Assembly (NCBI GenBank): GCA_964410125.1
Contig: CAYPGQ010000006.1
Location: forward strand, 1-64,000
Length of the DNA stretch: 64,000 nt
From: G020348385 sp964410125
Lineage (GTDB): Bacteria > Acidobacteriota > Aminicenantia > Aminicenantales > Aminicenantaceae
Reading direction: 5' to 3'
Positions 8,398 to 17,369 of the stretch are shown in pieces. The notes below the pieces were generated by a model, which was not told the DNA's origin, searched no databases, and saw only the letters and a list, made by a program, of their open reading frames with translations. Position 1 is the stretch's first letter. Every line of letters starts with the position of its first letter. A program made the position numbers and the translations under genes.

Positions 8398-9633
8398 ATG
8401 AAAATGAACAGGATTATTTTTGTAATGATTCCTCTGCTTTTTATTCCAGCGTTTATCCAGTCCACCGAAAAAAAAGAATTCAGCCTGGCTGAGATCATCG
8501 ACGTTGCGTTGGAAAACAATCCACTCCTTTCCGCAAAAAAAAACGAGGTTGAAGCCAGGAAAGCCTCCTATCAGGCATCCAAGCGCCTCGCCAATCCAGA
8601 GCTGGAATTAAACATCGGGAGAGCAAAGGCCTTCGACAAAGACGTAGAAAGGAATACCGGAGGCATTTTGCTCAGCCAGTATGTGGAAAATCCATTCAAG
8701 CGCCATCACAGGATCCAGGTATACGCAAAAGACTGGGAAGCCTCCGAATTCAGTCACAGCACTTTAACTCTCGAGGTGACGTTCACGATCAAAAATCTTT
8801 ACTTCGAAATTCTTCGGCTCAAATCCATACAGGAATTGGCCCAAAAGAACCTGGATTCCATACAAAAAATCCACCGATTGATCGAAAAGCGGGCAAAATT
8901 GGGCGAGATCAAGGAGTTGGAGGCCATCAAACTTTACGTAGAATCGCTGCAAGCCCAGAGAGAACTGAACAAGATCCAAACCGATCTCGTCCTGGCCAAG
9001 GAAAAATTGAATCAATATCTGGGCAATATGCTGCCTCCAGATTTTTCGACGGCAGGAACCCTGACATACACAAAAACTGAGATCGAAGAGACGGTCGCGC
9101 TCCAGAAAGCCCTCCACATCCACCCAAGACTTAAGGAAAAGGAGACAAGAGTGGAGCAGGCCAACAGCAATTGGAGTTATGTCAAATGGCAGAGGCTCCC
9201 GGATTTTAAGCTCTCCGGATTCAGCCAGAATGAGCTGGACGGCCGAAACACCGGGATCGGGATATCTTTGGATATTCCCCTCTGGAGCTTCAAATCAAAG
9301 GAAATTCGCGAGGCGGAAAACCTCACCCGGATGGAGGAGGAAGAGTTGAGGGCGCTGCGGATGGAGATCTCCACCGAGGTCAAATCCTGGATCAATAAGT
9401 TGATGCTGTCGGAACAAAGCCTCCATATTTTTCATCGAGGCCTCCTCAAACAGGCTGAAGAGAGCCTCAAAATTGCAGAAGTCAGCTATACCCAGGGAGA
9501 GATATCCCTGATCGATTACCTTGACTCCCAGAGGACCTACCACAGCATCCTGAATGACTACCAGGATTCTTTGTATAGATGGAATGCCGACAAGGCAGCC
9601 CTAGAAAAAGCCATCGGAGAAGAACTGAAATGA
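8398..9633 (+). CDS. CusC/CzcC-type outer-membrane factor of a metal RND pump
   Basis: A protein of 411 residues with a signal peptide (MKMNRIIFVMIPLLFIPAFI), followed by the two OEP repeats of TolC-type channels (IIDVALENNPLLSAKKNEVE; QAEESLKIAEVSYTQGEISL). It is much shorter than the TolC-like protein at 4.5 kb and belongs to the CzcC-like group. It forms the outer-membrane exit of the RND system encoded immediately downstream; its stop overlaps the adaptor start by 4 bp. A possible -10 (TAGAAT) lies just upstream, but no convincing -35 was seen. Confidence 0.87.
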   Translation: MKMNRIIFVMIPLLFIPAFIQSTEKKEFSLAEIIDVALENNPLLSAKKNEVEARKASYQASKRLANPELELNIGRAKAFDKDVERNTGGILLSQYVENPFKRHHRIQVYAKDWEASEFSHSTLTLEVTFTIKNLYFEILRLKSIQELAQKNLDSIQKIHRLIEKRAKLGEIKELEAIKLYVESLQAQRELNKIQTDLVLAKEKLNQYLGNMLPPDFSTAGTLTYTKTEIEETVALQKALHIHPRLKEKETRVEQANSNWSYVKWQRLPDFKLSGFSQNELDGRNTGIGISLDIPLWSFKSKEIREAENLTRMEEEELRALRMEISTEVKSWINKLMLSEQSLHIFHRGLLKQAEESLKIAEVSYTQGEISLIDYLDSQRTYHSILNDYQDSLYRWNADKAALEKAIGEELK

Positions 9634-10913
9634 AAAAATATATCCTTTTTCTATCCATCCTTGTTTTGGTCTTTTGCGGTGGCGGCAAAAACAACGCCCC
9701 TGCCGAACAACATGTGCACACGGGAGAGGAAGATCATACACACGAGGGAGAACAGGAGGGACATACCAACGAGGTCGGGAAAAAAGAGGCCGTTGAACCG
9801 GCAGACCCTGAACACCAAGAGCTGCATCTCCCGCCTGAAAAACAAAAAGAATGGGGGGTCAGTCTTGGGACCGTTTCTAAACAGGACATCTCGTCCATGC
9901 TCGTTCTTCCCGGCGTTTTGATGGTAAACCAGAATCAAACAGCCCACATCTCATCCTATGTCCGCGGAAAAGTGATCTCGCACACAGCAGACCTGGGAGA
10001 CAGGATACGCATCGGACAGTCCCTGGTTACGATAAACTCCCCCGAATTTGCACAGGCCCAGGCAGATTTTTTGCGTGCCAGGGCAAACTACTTGCTCAGC
10101 AAAAAAGAGTTCGAACGGGCTAAAATGCTGTGGGCGGAAAAGGCCATCGAGGAGAAGGAATATTTGAGGCGGGAGGCCGAACATGAAAAACTTTCAACCG
10201 AATACGGAGCTTTGGGGTCAGCACTCCATTCCTACGGCATAACCCATGATCAGATCGATGAGCTCATCGAAAAATGCGAAAAAATAGAGGATAAAGAATA
10301 CGCCTGCGAGATAGCCGATCCGAATCTCCCGATCCTTTCTCCCATAGCCGGAACTGTTATCTTCCGGGATGTGGTTAAGGGTGAACACGTCGAACCGGAT
10401 AAGATCCTTTACACGGTATCCGACCTCAGCACTCTCTGGGCCATCGTGGATGTTTACGAAAAAGATCTTCCTCATATACGCAAAGACAGTCACATAACCA
10501 TCACCACCTCCATCTATCCCGGAAGCATATTTCCAGGAAAAATCACGTACATCAGCGATCTGATCGATAAAAACCTCCGGACAGTGAAAATCAGGGTGGA
10601 AGTGGCCAATAAACAAGGATTTCTCAAGCCCAACATGTATATACAGGGCAAAATCGAAAATCGTTTGGAACAAAAAGATCTCCTGGCCGTTCCCGAAGAA
10701 GCCATACAAAATCTCGAAGGAGAAAAAGTCGTTTTTGTGCGCGAGAAAGGAGACATTTTTGCGGTTCGTCACATAACGCTGGGGCATAAGGTCGGCGATA
10801 ATCGTATCATCACCCAGGGTCTTTCTGAGGGGGAGCAAATCGTTATCCACGGCGCCTTTTACCTCAAGACAGAAATCTCCAAAACTACTTTTGGGCACGC
10901 CCATGTGCATTAG
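9630..10913 (+). CDS. CusB/CzcB-type periplasmic adaptor with His-rich ends
   Basis: A protein of 427 residues starting at the ATG overlapping the previous stop. The signal sequence ends in LVFCGGG, a possible but non-canonical lipobox. A short His/Glu-rich stretch (HVHTGEEDHTHEGEQEGHTN) and the terminal FGHAHVH look like metal-binding tails. The core shows barrel-sandwich halves (SYVRGKVISHTADLGDRIRI; LSPIAGTVIFRDVVKGEHVE), an alpha-hairpin between them, and beta-barrel and membrane-proximal domains. Adaptors of this group bind periplasmic metal and hand it to the RND trimer. The His-rich tails suit Zn/Co/Ni/Cd or Cu; CusB normally uses methionines, and a Met cluster is not obvious here. Confidence 0.86.
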   Translation: MKKYILFLSILVLVFCGGGKNNAPAEQHVHTGEEDHTHEGEQEGHTNEVGKKEAVEPADPEHQELHLPPEKQKEWGVSLGTVSKQDISSMLVLPGVLMVNQNQTAHISSYVRGKVISHTADLGDRIRIGQSLVTINSPEFAQAQADFLRARANYLLSKKEFERAKMLWAEKAIEEKEYLRREAEHEKLSTEYGALGSALHSYGITHDQIDELIEKCEKIEDKEYACEIADPNLPILSPIAGTVIFRDVVKGEHVEPDKILYTVSDLSTLWAIVDVYEKDLPHIRKDSHITITTSIYPGSIFPGKITYISDLIDKNLRTVKIRVEVANKQGFLKPNMYIQGKIENRLEQKDLLAVPEEAIQNLEGEKVVFVREKGDIFAVRHITLGHKVGDNRIITQGLSEGEQIVIHGAFYLKTEISKTTFGHAHVH

Positions 10914-10937
10914 TTCTTTGCAGGAAAAAAAATAAAC

Positions 10938-13900
10938 ATGATACAAAAACTCATTCAATTTTCCCTCAAACAGAGATTATTCATCGTATTGGCCACGATA
11001 ATCGTGGCTTTTTTGGGGTTTTTTGCCTTCAACAGGCTATCGATCGATGTTTTTCCCGACCCATCCCCCCCTCTTGTTCAAATCTACACAGAAAGCCATG
11101 GTATGGCCCCGGAGGAAATCGAGAGACTTATCTCCTATCCGATCGAAGCGTCCATGTTCGGCCTGCCTAAAGTCAAAAATATTCGCTCTTTTTCGACCTT
11201 TGCCATGTCCCTGGTCAACGTCTATTTCGAAGACAACACAGACATCTATTGGGCGCGCCAACTGGTCTCCCAGCGGCTACTGGAAGCACAGGATAGCCTC
11301 CCGGAACATGCCCACAATCCGGTTTTGGGACCGATCGCTACAGGCCTCGGCCTGGTCTATCTTTACTATCTTGAAGGAGAAGACTATTCCACCCTCGAAC
11401 TCAGGACCATCCAGGACTGGCTTGTCAAATACGAACTCAAATCCGTCCCTGAAGTTTCTCAAGTTTTGAGCATCGGGGGAGACGTCAAACAATTCCAGAT
11501 TCTTGTCACTCCCCACTCACTCCTCAAGTACAACCTCACGATTTCTGAACTCTCGGACAGAGTCAAGGAAAACAACCAAAACGTCGGAGCCAGCTTCATC
11601 ACCAAAGGCCAGGAGGAATATATCGTCCGGAGTGTGGGCTTGGTCCGGACGATCGAGGACCTGGAGAATATCGTGGTGGCCAACTACTTGGGGACGCCCA
11701 TCTATCTCAAAAACGTTGCTGCCGTCAAAATCCTCCCGGCCATTAAAAGAGGCGCGGCTCTAGTTAACGGAGAAGGGGAAAAGGTCGTCGGGATGGTTCT
11801 CAAGCTGTTTGACTCCAACACTGCAAGGGTTATCCAGAACCTGGAAGACAGGATCGCAGAGATCAACAAATCTCTCCCTGATGGTGTGAAAATCGTCCCG
11901 TTCTACAACCAAGCTTCGTTGGTCAAAAAATGCTTTTCAACGGTCCGAACCAACCTGATCATCGGGATCATTCTGGTCATCCTTGTGCTCTTCCTGTTCA
12001 TGGGAGACTTTCCCTCTGCTATGATCACAGTATTTTCCTTGCCTTTTTCGATCCTGTTATCCTTCATCATTATGGAACGGATGAACCTCGCGGCCGACCT
12101 GATTTCATTCGGAGGATTTGCCATCGGGATCGGTCTGATCGCGGATGCGGCCATCATTTTTGTGGAAAACACCCACCGCCACATCCAAATGCCTCATGAA
12201 TCCAAAGCTCATGCCATCGCTTCAGCCGGGGAAGAAGTGGGAAGGCCCTTGTTTTTTGCCATTGCAATCATCGTCCTCGTTTTCCTTCCGATATTCACTC
12301 TCACCGGGGTGGAAGGGATCATGTTCCGCCCGATGGGGTTTACCATTTCTTTTGCCCTTGCAGGTTCTCTGATCTTCGCTTTGATATCGGCACCAGCGCT
12401 AGCCTATCTTTTCCTAAGACGAAAAAAAGGCTCGGCCGAAGAGTTTTTCCTGATGAAACACATCAAAAGAGCATTTATCCCATTTTTCCATCTGTGTGAA
12501 AAACATAAAAAAACAGTGTTTCTGGTAACCTTGGCAATATTTCTGGCAGGAGTTGCGATGATCCCGTTTATCGGAAGGGAATACATCCCTTATCTGGAGG
12601 AGGGGACACTTCATCTCCGCGCCACGATGGACCCGAACATCAGTCTCAAGGAGGTCATCTCGTTGGCCTCAAAGTTTGAAAATACTATAAAAGAGGTTCC
12701 CGAAGTCACCGGAGTTTTGACCCGTATCGGGCGTGGGGAGGTGGGCAGCCACGCCCACTTCATCAACGATGCAGAAATCTTGATCAAGCATAATCCTATC
12801 CAGAAATGGAAAAGTTTCCGAACCAAAGATGAACTTATCCATGAGATCGAACACAGGCTGGAGAAATACCCAGGGATAAACCTCAACATGACCCAGCCCA
12901 TCCAGCACAATCTCGATGAACTGATAACAGGAGTCAAAGCCCAGTTGGCCATCAAGATCTATGGGGAGAATTTTGACACCCTGAAGGAAACAGCCATTCA
13001 GATCAAGGACCTGATCGCCACTCTGGAGGGGGCGGCCGATGTCCAGGTGGAACAATTCACCGGCCAAAACCACATCCAGATTTTCCTCCACAGGGACAAA
13101 ACAGCCAGATACGGCATCAACATCCAGGACGTTCAGGAAACGATCGAGGCAGCGGTTGGCGGAATCATTCTCGGCCAAATCTATGAGGAACAAAAAAGAT
13201 TCGATATTTTTCTCCGGTTTGAATCCGCATTCAGGGGAGATATCGAACAGATCGGAAATCTTCTGATAAGTCTCCCTGGAGGCGGACAGATTCCTCTGAA
13301 ACAACTGGCCTCGATAGAGGAGACTGTCAGCCCCCGAGTCATCAACCGGGAAAGCAACAAGCGATTCATCAACATCCAGTGCAACATTCGCGGACGGGAT
13401 ATCGGTCGATTCGTGGATGAAGCACAAAAAAAAATCGATACAGAAATCTCGCTTCCCCCAGAGCATATGATCAAATGGGGAGGACAGTTTGAGCTCCAGC
13501 AGCGGGCAAACAAACGGTTTGCCCTCATCATGCCTATCACTTTGGCTTTGGTTGCCCTCCTGCTATTCACGATATTTTACTCCTTCCGCGAGGTGTTGAT
13601 CATTTTGATCAACATCCCGTTAGCCCTGACAGGGGGGATCTTAGTGTTGAAACTGTCAGGCCTGTACTTGAGCGTCCCGGCATCCATCGGGTTTATCGCT
13701 ATTTTCGGGATTGCTTTGGAGGACGGCCTCGTTCTCCTTTCTGCTTTCCACAATAACTTGAAACGAGGCCTGGATTTGAGAGAGGCTGTTATCCAAGGAG
13801 TCAGCGTCAAATTAAGGCCTGTTTTGATGACATCTTTCACAACGATTTTTGGCGTGCTCCCGCTGCTTTTGGCCAACGGCCCCGGAGCCGAAATCCAAAG

Positions 13901-14003
13901 GCCCCTGGCGACGGTCGTGGTCGGAGGACTTATCACGTCCACCCTGGTCACTTTGATCGTGCTCCCGCTCGTCTTTCAGACGCTGAAAAAGATCAAGAAA
14001 TAA
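10938..14003 (+). CDS. CusA/CzcA-type heavy-metal RND transporter
   Basis: A transporter of 1021 residues with the RND architecture: two halves, each with one plus five membrane helices and a large periplasmic loop. The first periplasmic loop begins near VFPDPSPPLVQIYTESHGMA. The TM4 motif GGFAIGIGLIADAAIIFVEN keeps the proton-relay aspartate and glutamate and matches the CusA branch in spacing. The later motif TQPIQHNLDELITGVKAQLA instead looks like CzcA-type divalent-metal pumps. It exports metal across the envelope with the two preceding proteins. There is a 24 bp gap from the adaptor, containing a GGAAAAAA ribosome site. Substrate is uncertain between Cu/Ag and Zn/Co/Cd. Confidence 0.9.
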   Translation: MIQKLIQFSLKQRLFIVLATIIVAFLGFFAFNRLSIDVFPDPSPPLVQIYTESHGMAPEEIERLISYPIEASMFGLPKVKNIRSFSTFAMSLVNVYFEDNTDIYWARQLVSQRLLEAQDSLPEHAHNPVLGPIATGLGLVYLYYLEGEDYSTLELRTIQDWLVKYELKSVPEVSQVLSIGGDVKQFQILVTPHSLLKYNLTISELSDRVKENNQNVGASFITKGQEEYIVRSVGLVRTIEDLENIVVANYLGTPIYLKNVAAVKILPAIKRGAALVNGEGEKVVGMVLKLFDSNTARVIQNLEDRIAEINKSLPDGVKIVPFYNQASLVKKCFSTVRTNLIIGIILVILVLFLFMGDFPSAMITVFSLPFSILLSFIIMERMNLAADLISFGGFAIGIGLIADAAIIFVENTHRHIQMPHESKAHAIASAGEEVGRPLFFAIAIIVLVFLPIFTLTGVEGIMFRPMGFTISFALAGSLIFALISAPALAYLFLRRKKGSAEEFFLMKHIKRAFIPFFHLCEKHKKTVFLVTLAIFLAGVAMIPFIGREYIPYLEEGTLHLRATMDPNISLKEVISLASKFENTIKEVPEVTGVLTRIGRGEVGSHAHFINDAEILIKHNPIQKWKSFRTKDELIHEIEHRLEKYPGINLNMTQPIQHNLDELITGVKAQLAIKIYGENFDTLKETAIQIKDLIATLEGAADVQVEQFTGQNHIQIFLHRDKTARYGINIQDVQETIEAAVGGIILGQIYEEQKRFDIFLRFESAFRGDIEQIGNLLISLPGGGQIPLKQLASIEETVSPRVINRESNKRFINIQCNIRGRDIGRFVDEAQKKIDTEISLPPEHMIKWGGQFELQQRANKRFALIMPITLALVALLLFTIFYSFREVLIILINIPLALTGGILVLKLSGLYLSVPASIGFIAIFGIALEDGLVLLSAFHNNLKRGLDLREAVIQGVSVKLRPVLMTSFTTIFGVLPLLLANGPGAEIQRPLATVVVGGLITSTLVTLIVLPLVFQTLKKIKK

Positions 14004-14005
14004 AA

Positions 14006-14692
14006 GTGTTTAAAACCATCTCTTTCTGGATTAAAGCCGGGCCGATTCTCCTTATTTTTGCACTGTTTTTTTCCTGCTCCTCCCCTCCCACAAGTTACAT
14101 CATCCTATGTGCTGGCGACAGCCTGACCGAAGTCGGCTATCCACGATTTCTGGAACGGAGTCTCAAGGAAGAGGGCATCCGGGCAAAGGTCTTGAACCAG
14201 GGCAAGAGCGGTTTTAACTCGAAAGAATATCTGGCGTTTCTTGAAAAAAACAAAAAAACTTTAGCCGAAAATTTTCCGGATTTTATTTGTCTTCAACTGG
14301 GGACTAACGATGTTCGTACCGACCACGACCAAACATCGGCCGATGAGTTTTACACCAACATGAAAGAAATTATCCGTCTTTTCCGGGATTTTAAAACCCG
14401 CACAGGAAAAAACTCTTGCATCCTTGTCGCAACCATCCCGCATATTCCCGAAAACACCGCCTTCCCGTTTGCTAATCTATCAGGTAAACGGGTCACGCAG
14501 GAAATAAATCCCCTAATCCAAAAAATAGCTTTAGAAGAAAAATTGATACTTGTGGACAATTTTTCTGTTTTCCTCGAAAACCCCCATTTCCTCCCAGAAG
14601 TCCACCCAACGGATCAAGGGTATGAGGCAATGGCTAAAAACTGGCACAATGCCTTGAAAAAGAAGGGCTTACGATCCACAGGGAAAACTTGA
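14006..14692 (+). CDS. SGNH/GDSL-family hydrolase, probable lipoprotein
   Basis: A protein of 228 residues starting at GTG 14006, only 2 bp after the RND gene. The N-terminus is a hydrophobic signal ending LFFSCSSPP, a lipobox-like Cys. Block I (CAGDSLTEVG) carries the nucleophilic serine, block III is LGTNDVRTD, and block V is EVHPTDQGYEAMA with the catalytic His. Members hydrolyse acyl or acetyl esters on lipids, glycans or peptidoglycan; the substrate here cannot be read from sequence. Placement in the metal-efflux operon may be fortuitous. Confidence 0.8.
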   Translation: MFKTISFWIKAGPILLIFALFFSCSSPPTSYIILCAGDSLTEVGYPRFLERSLKEEGIRAKVLNQGKSGFNSKEYLAFLEKNKKTLAENFPDFICLQLGTNDVRTDHDQTSADEFYTNMKEIIRLFRDFKTRTGKNSCILVATIPHIPENTAFPFANLSGKRVTQEINPLIQKIALEEKLILVDNFSVFLENPHFLPEVHPTDQGYEAMAKNWHNALKKKGLRSTGKT

Positions 14693-14717
14693 TATTTCCC
14701 CGCAAAGCTGTTATATT
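14689..14717 (+). promoter_or_regulatory. sigma-70 promoter upstream of the Hfq-like gene
   Basis: A TTGATA -35 box at 14689-14694 and a TATATT -10 box at 14712-14717 are separated by exactly 17 bp. The -35 overlaps the end of the GDSL gene. Transcription would start near 14724, giving a leader of roughly 50 nt before the ATG at 14774 and a GGAG ribosome site. Each box has one mismatch to consensus. Confidence 0.6.
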
Positions 14718-14773
14718 ATTGAGTAGAGATATTCTCCATCTTTTACTCTCAACTTGACGTTTGGAGTGCAATT

Positions 14774-15100
14774 ATGAATAGAAAACTTATCCGCCCAAGC
14801 CTTACTGATTACAAAGAACAAAGGAGCAAAGAGTCAGCTAGAAAAAAGCAACATCCCTCCTACGACACACATGCAGAAAATTACTATTACCTCAAACAGA
14901 TGAACAAAAAAACACGCATGGCCCTTGTGCTTACCGAGGGAGAAACAGTCGAAGGATACATCGAGTGGTATGATAAAAACTGCATCAAGCTCAACAGAAA
15001 CCAGAAGCCGAACCTGTTGCTCTACAAACGCAGCATCAAATACATGTATAAGCTAGAAGATAAAAAGACAGAAAGCAAACCCACAAAAAAGAAAAAATGA
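14774..15100 (+). CDS. Hfq-like Sm-fold RNA-binding protein with N-terminal extension
   Basis: A protein of 108 residues. The second half has the Hfq/Sm strand pattern: TRMALVLTEGETVEGYIEWYD for Sm1, then KPNLLLYKRSIKYMYKLE, where YKRSIKYM replaces the canonical YKHAIST. Canonical Hfq would start about 40 residues later; here a basic stretch (RPSLTDYKEQRSKESARKKQ) precedes the domain and a Lys-rich tail (ESKPTKKKK) follows. The protein would bind sRNA/mRNA if it assembles a ring. Its stop overlaps pdxA by 4 bp. Similar extended forms are what I recall from Acidobacteria-related genomes; the assignment rests on pattern, not alignment. Confidence 0.68.
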   Translation: MNRKLIRPSLTDYKEQRSKESARKKQHPSYDTHAENYYYLKQMNKKTRMALVLTEGETVEGYIEWYDKNCIKLNRNQKPNLLLYKRSIKYMYKLEDKKTESKPTKKKK

Positions 15101-16047
15101 CCCTTCCCAAGATCGGCATCTCTCTTGGGGATCCCGGAGGAGTCGGCCCGGAAGTCACGCTCAAATCGTTATCTTCCTTTTCTTCTCTTCCCCATGCTCG
15201 GTATGTCCTGTTTGGATCGCAAGCTGTTATCGACAATGAACGAGATGCCCTGAATCTTGATATTTCTTTTCCTAACGATTCCATCTCTCTGCATGAGGTT
15301 GATGGTTTATCAGATACTTCTGAGAAGAGAAAACCGACACCATCCAACGGAGCACTGTCATTCCGCTATTTCGAGGAGGCCGTCCAGCAAGCCCAAAAAG
15401 GAAATATTCAGGCCCTCGTCACGGCCCCCATTTCCAAAAGATCCTGGGATCTCGCGGGCATTTCTTGGGCCGGTCATACCGAATACCTCAGCCAGTCTTA
15501 CCCTAAAGCGATCATGTTTTTTTGGTCAGAGGACCTGAAGGTCGCCCTGTTCACCCATCATATCCCTTTGCAGAAAGCCATCGCAAAGGTCAAGGAAAAA
15601 CCCTTGTTTGAATTCATAGGGCAGCTTGATAAATACATGAACTCAATCCAATCTCACGGCTTCGAGTTTGTGGTTGCCGGATTGAACCCGCACGCCGGGG
15701 AACAGGGAATGATGGGATCAGAGGAAAGCGAATACATCCTTCCTGCGATCGAAAAGGCCCGGTCAAACGGCATTCGGGTCAGCGGTCCCTTCCCTCCGGA
15801 TGTTGTGTTTCGTGATGCTAGGAACAAAAAGGATAAAATCGCAATCGCCCTATACCATGATCAGGGCCTTATTCCGTTTAAACTCCTCGCTTTCCACCGG
15901 GGAGTCAATCTAACCCTTGGCCTTCCGTTTATCCGAACATCTCCTGACCACGGCACGGCTTTTGATATCGCAGGAAAAGGAATAGCCGATCCTAACAGCA
16001 TGATCGAAGCCATCCGACTTGCCCATCGATTTGCTTCAACTCGATAA
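15097..16047 (+). CDS. pdxA: 4-hydroxythreonine-4-phosphate dehydrogenase PdxA
   Basis: A protein of 316 residues. The N-terminus ISLGDPGGVGPEVTLK and the motifs VTAPISKRSW, WAGHTEYLSQ, GLNPHAGEQG, and ALYHDQGLIPFK with GVNLTLGLPFIRTSPDHGTA are characteristic of PdxA. The histidines bind the divalent metal. It oxidises 4-phosphohydroxy-L-threonine in DXP-dependent pyridoxal phosphate synthesis in the cytoplasm. Translationally coupled to the Hfq-like gene (4 bp overlap). Length is normal for the family (about 320-330). Confidence 0.93.
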   Translation: MTLPKIGISLGDPGGVGPEVTLKSLSSFSSLPHARYVLFGSQAVIDNERDALNLDISFPNDSISLHEVDGLSDTSEKRKPTPSNGALSFRYFEEAVQQAQKGNIQALVTAPISKRSWDLAGISWAGHTEYLSQSYPKAIMFFWSEDLKVALFTHHIPLQKAIAKVKEKPLFEFIGQLDKYMNSIQSHGFEFVVAGLNPHAGEQGMMGSEESEYILPAIEKARSNGIRVSGPFPPDVVFRDARNKKDKIAIALYHDQGLIPFKLLAFHRGVNLTLGLPFIRTSPDHGTAFDIAGKGIADPNSMIEAIRLAHRFASTR

Positions 16048-16056
16048 AAGGATAGG

Positions 16057-16839
16057 ATGAAAATTTGTACCTATAATGTCAATTCCATTCGGGTACGGAA
16101 GGATCTGATCGGCGAATGGTTGAATCACAGGAACCAGGATGTGGATGTATTGTGTTTTCAGGAACTTAAGACCATCACAGAAAAATTCCCTTTTGAAGAT
16201 TTTGAAAATATGGGGTTTTCGTGCGAAGTGTTCGGACAAAAAGCTTACAACGGCGTGGCCATCTGCTCCCGGTTCCCGATGGACGATACCCGGAAAGGTT
16301 TCGGAGATGCCCAATGGGATGAACAGCGTCGATTCATTGCGACAAATATAAAAGGTATCGACATCATTAACATTTATGCTCCTCATGGGGGTTTAAAGGG
16401 GGAAGAAAAATACGATTACAAAAGGAACTGGTACAAAAAACTCATATCCTTCCTTGAGATTTCATTCTCTCCTAAAGATCCGCTTCTTATCGTCGGGGAT
16501 TTAAATGTCGCTCGCGCAGACCAGGATGTATTCGATCCCCTGGCCCTCGAAGGTGCAATCGGCACCTTGCCTGAAGAACGAAAGGTATTTCATGATCTTC
16601 TCGCTTGGGGATTGACAGATGTCTTCCGACATCTTTATCCGGAACTCAGCCAGTTCACATGGTGGAATTACATCGGCGGAGCCATATGGAAAAACGAGGG
16701 GATGAGAATCGATTATGCACTTTGCACAGAACCTTTGATTGCCCAGATCAAAGATGTGGAAGTGGATCTCTGGCCCCGGCGACGTCAGGCTCCCAAGCCT
16801 TCAGATCATGCCCCTGTGATCGTCAGCGCCACTTCTTAA
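16057..16839 (+). CDS. xth: Exodeoxyribonuclease III (AP endonuclease)
   Basis: A protein of 260 residues of the exonuclease-endonuclease-phosphatase fold. Key motifs are YNVNSIRVRKD, CFQELK with the metal-binding Glu, NIYAPHGG with Tyr, VGDLNVARADQD with catalytic Asp/Asn, MRIDYAL, and the final SDHAPV with the Asp-His pair. It cleaves 5' of abasic sites and trims 3' blocking groups in base-excision repair. It starts 10 bp after pdxA with GGATAGG ahead. Its last 17 bp overlap the convergent smpB gene, an overlap worth noting because both 3' ends are coding. Confidence 0.92.
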   Translation: MKICTYNVNSIRVRKDLIGEWLNHRNQDVDVLCFQELKTITEKFPFEDFENMGFSCEVFGQKAYNGVAICSRFPMDDTRKGFGDAQWDEQRRFIATNIKGIDIINIYAPHGGLKGEEKYDYKRNWYKKLISFLEISFSPKDPLLIVGDLNVARADQDVFDPLALEGAIGTLPEERKVFHDLLAWGLTDVFRHLYPELSQFTWWNYIGGAIWKNEGMRIDYALCTEPLIAQIKDVEVDLWPRRRQAPKPSDHAPVIVSATS

Positions 16840-17290
16840 GCTCAGCCCTCACTTCCCTTTGGATATCTCTTTCTTTGATGACCTCTTTTTTCTGGTAAGT
16901 CCTCTTCCCTTTAGCCAAGGAAATTTCCACCTTAACCTTTCCTTTGGCGTTGATCAAGACCTTTGTTGGCACTAGGGTCAAACCCTTTTCCTTGATTTTT
17001 CCGGCTAAACGCTTGATCTCGCGGCTGTGGAGGAGAAGCTTCCGTTCCCGTCTTGGATCGTGATTGAACCGGTTGGCTGCCTCATAGGGACTGATATGAC
17101 AATGGAGGAGAAAAATCTCTCCATCCTTCACCTCAGCATAGCTTTCTTTCAGACTGATCCGCCCTTCCCTAATGGATTTAACCTCACTCCCCATAAGGGA
17201 AATCCCCGCTTCAAACTTTTCGAGAAGTTCGTAGTTGAAGAAAGCTTTTTTATTCTTGGCAATGATTTTTATTTGAGGCTTTTTTCCCAT
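16823..17290 (-). CDS. smpB: SsrA-binding protein SmpB
   Basis: A protein of 155 residues from the ATG at 17290; a start at 17308 would add six residues. Conserved segments KNKKAFFNYELLEKFEAGIS, LMGSEVKSIREGRISLKESY and FLLHCHISPYEAANRFNHDP identify the beta-barrel of SmpB; the basic C-terminal tail ends in REVRAELKKWR. It binds the tRNA-like domain of tmRNA and delivers it to stalled ribosomes. tmRNA itself is not in this window. The gene converges with xth. Confidence 0.94.
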   Translation of the reverse strand: MGKKPQIKIIAKNKKAFFNYELLEKFEAGISLMGSEVKSIREGRISLKESYAEVKDGEIFLLHCHISPYEAANRFNHDPRRERKLLLHSREIKRLAGKIKEKGLTLVPTKVLINAKGKVKVEISLAKGKRTYQKKEVIKERDIQREVRAELKKWR

Positions 17291-17369
17291 AACAGGGAGT
17301 ATCTCCATCCCGAAAAGAGGGGCATGGCTTAGACAATACGACCAGTACTGAAGAGCAAAAAGAAAAAGA

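Noticed and set aside
12669..13466. 265-codon open frame on the minus strand
   Set aside because: Antisense to the RND transporter gene; no ribosome site and no motif.
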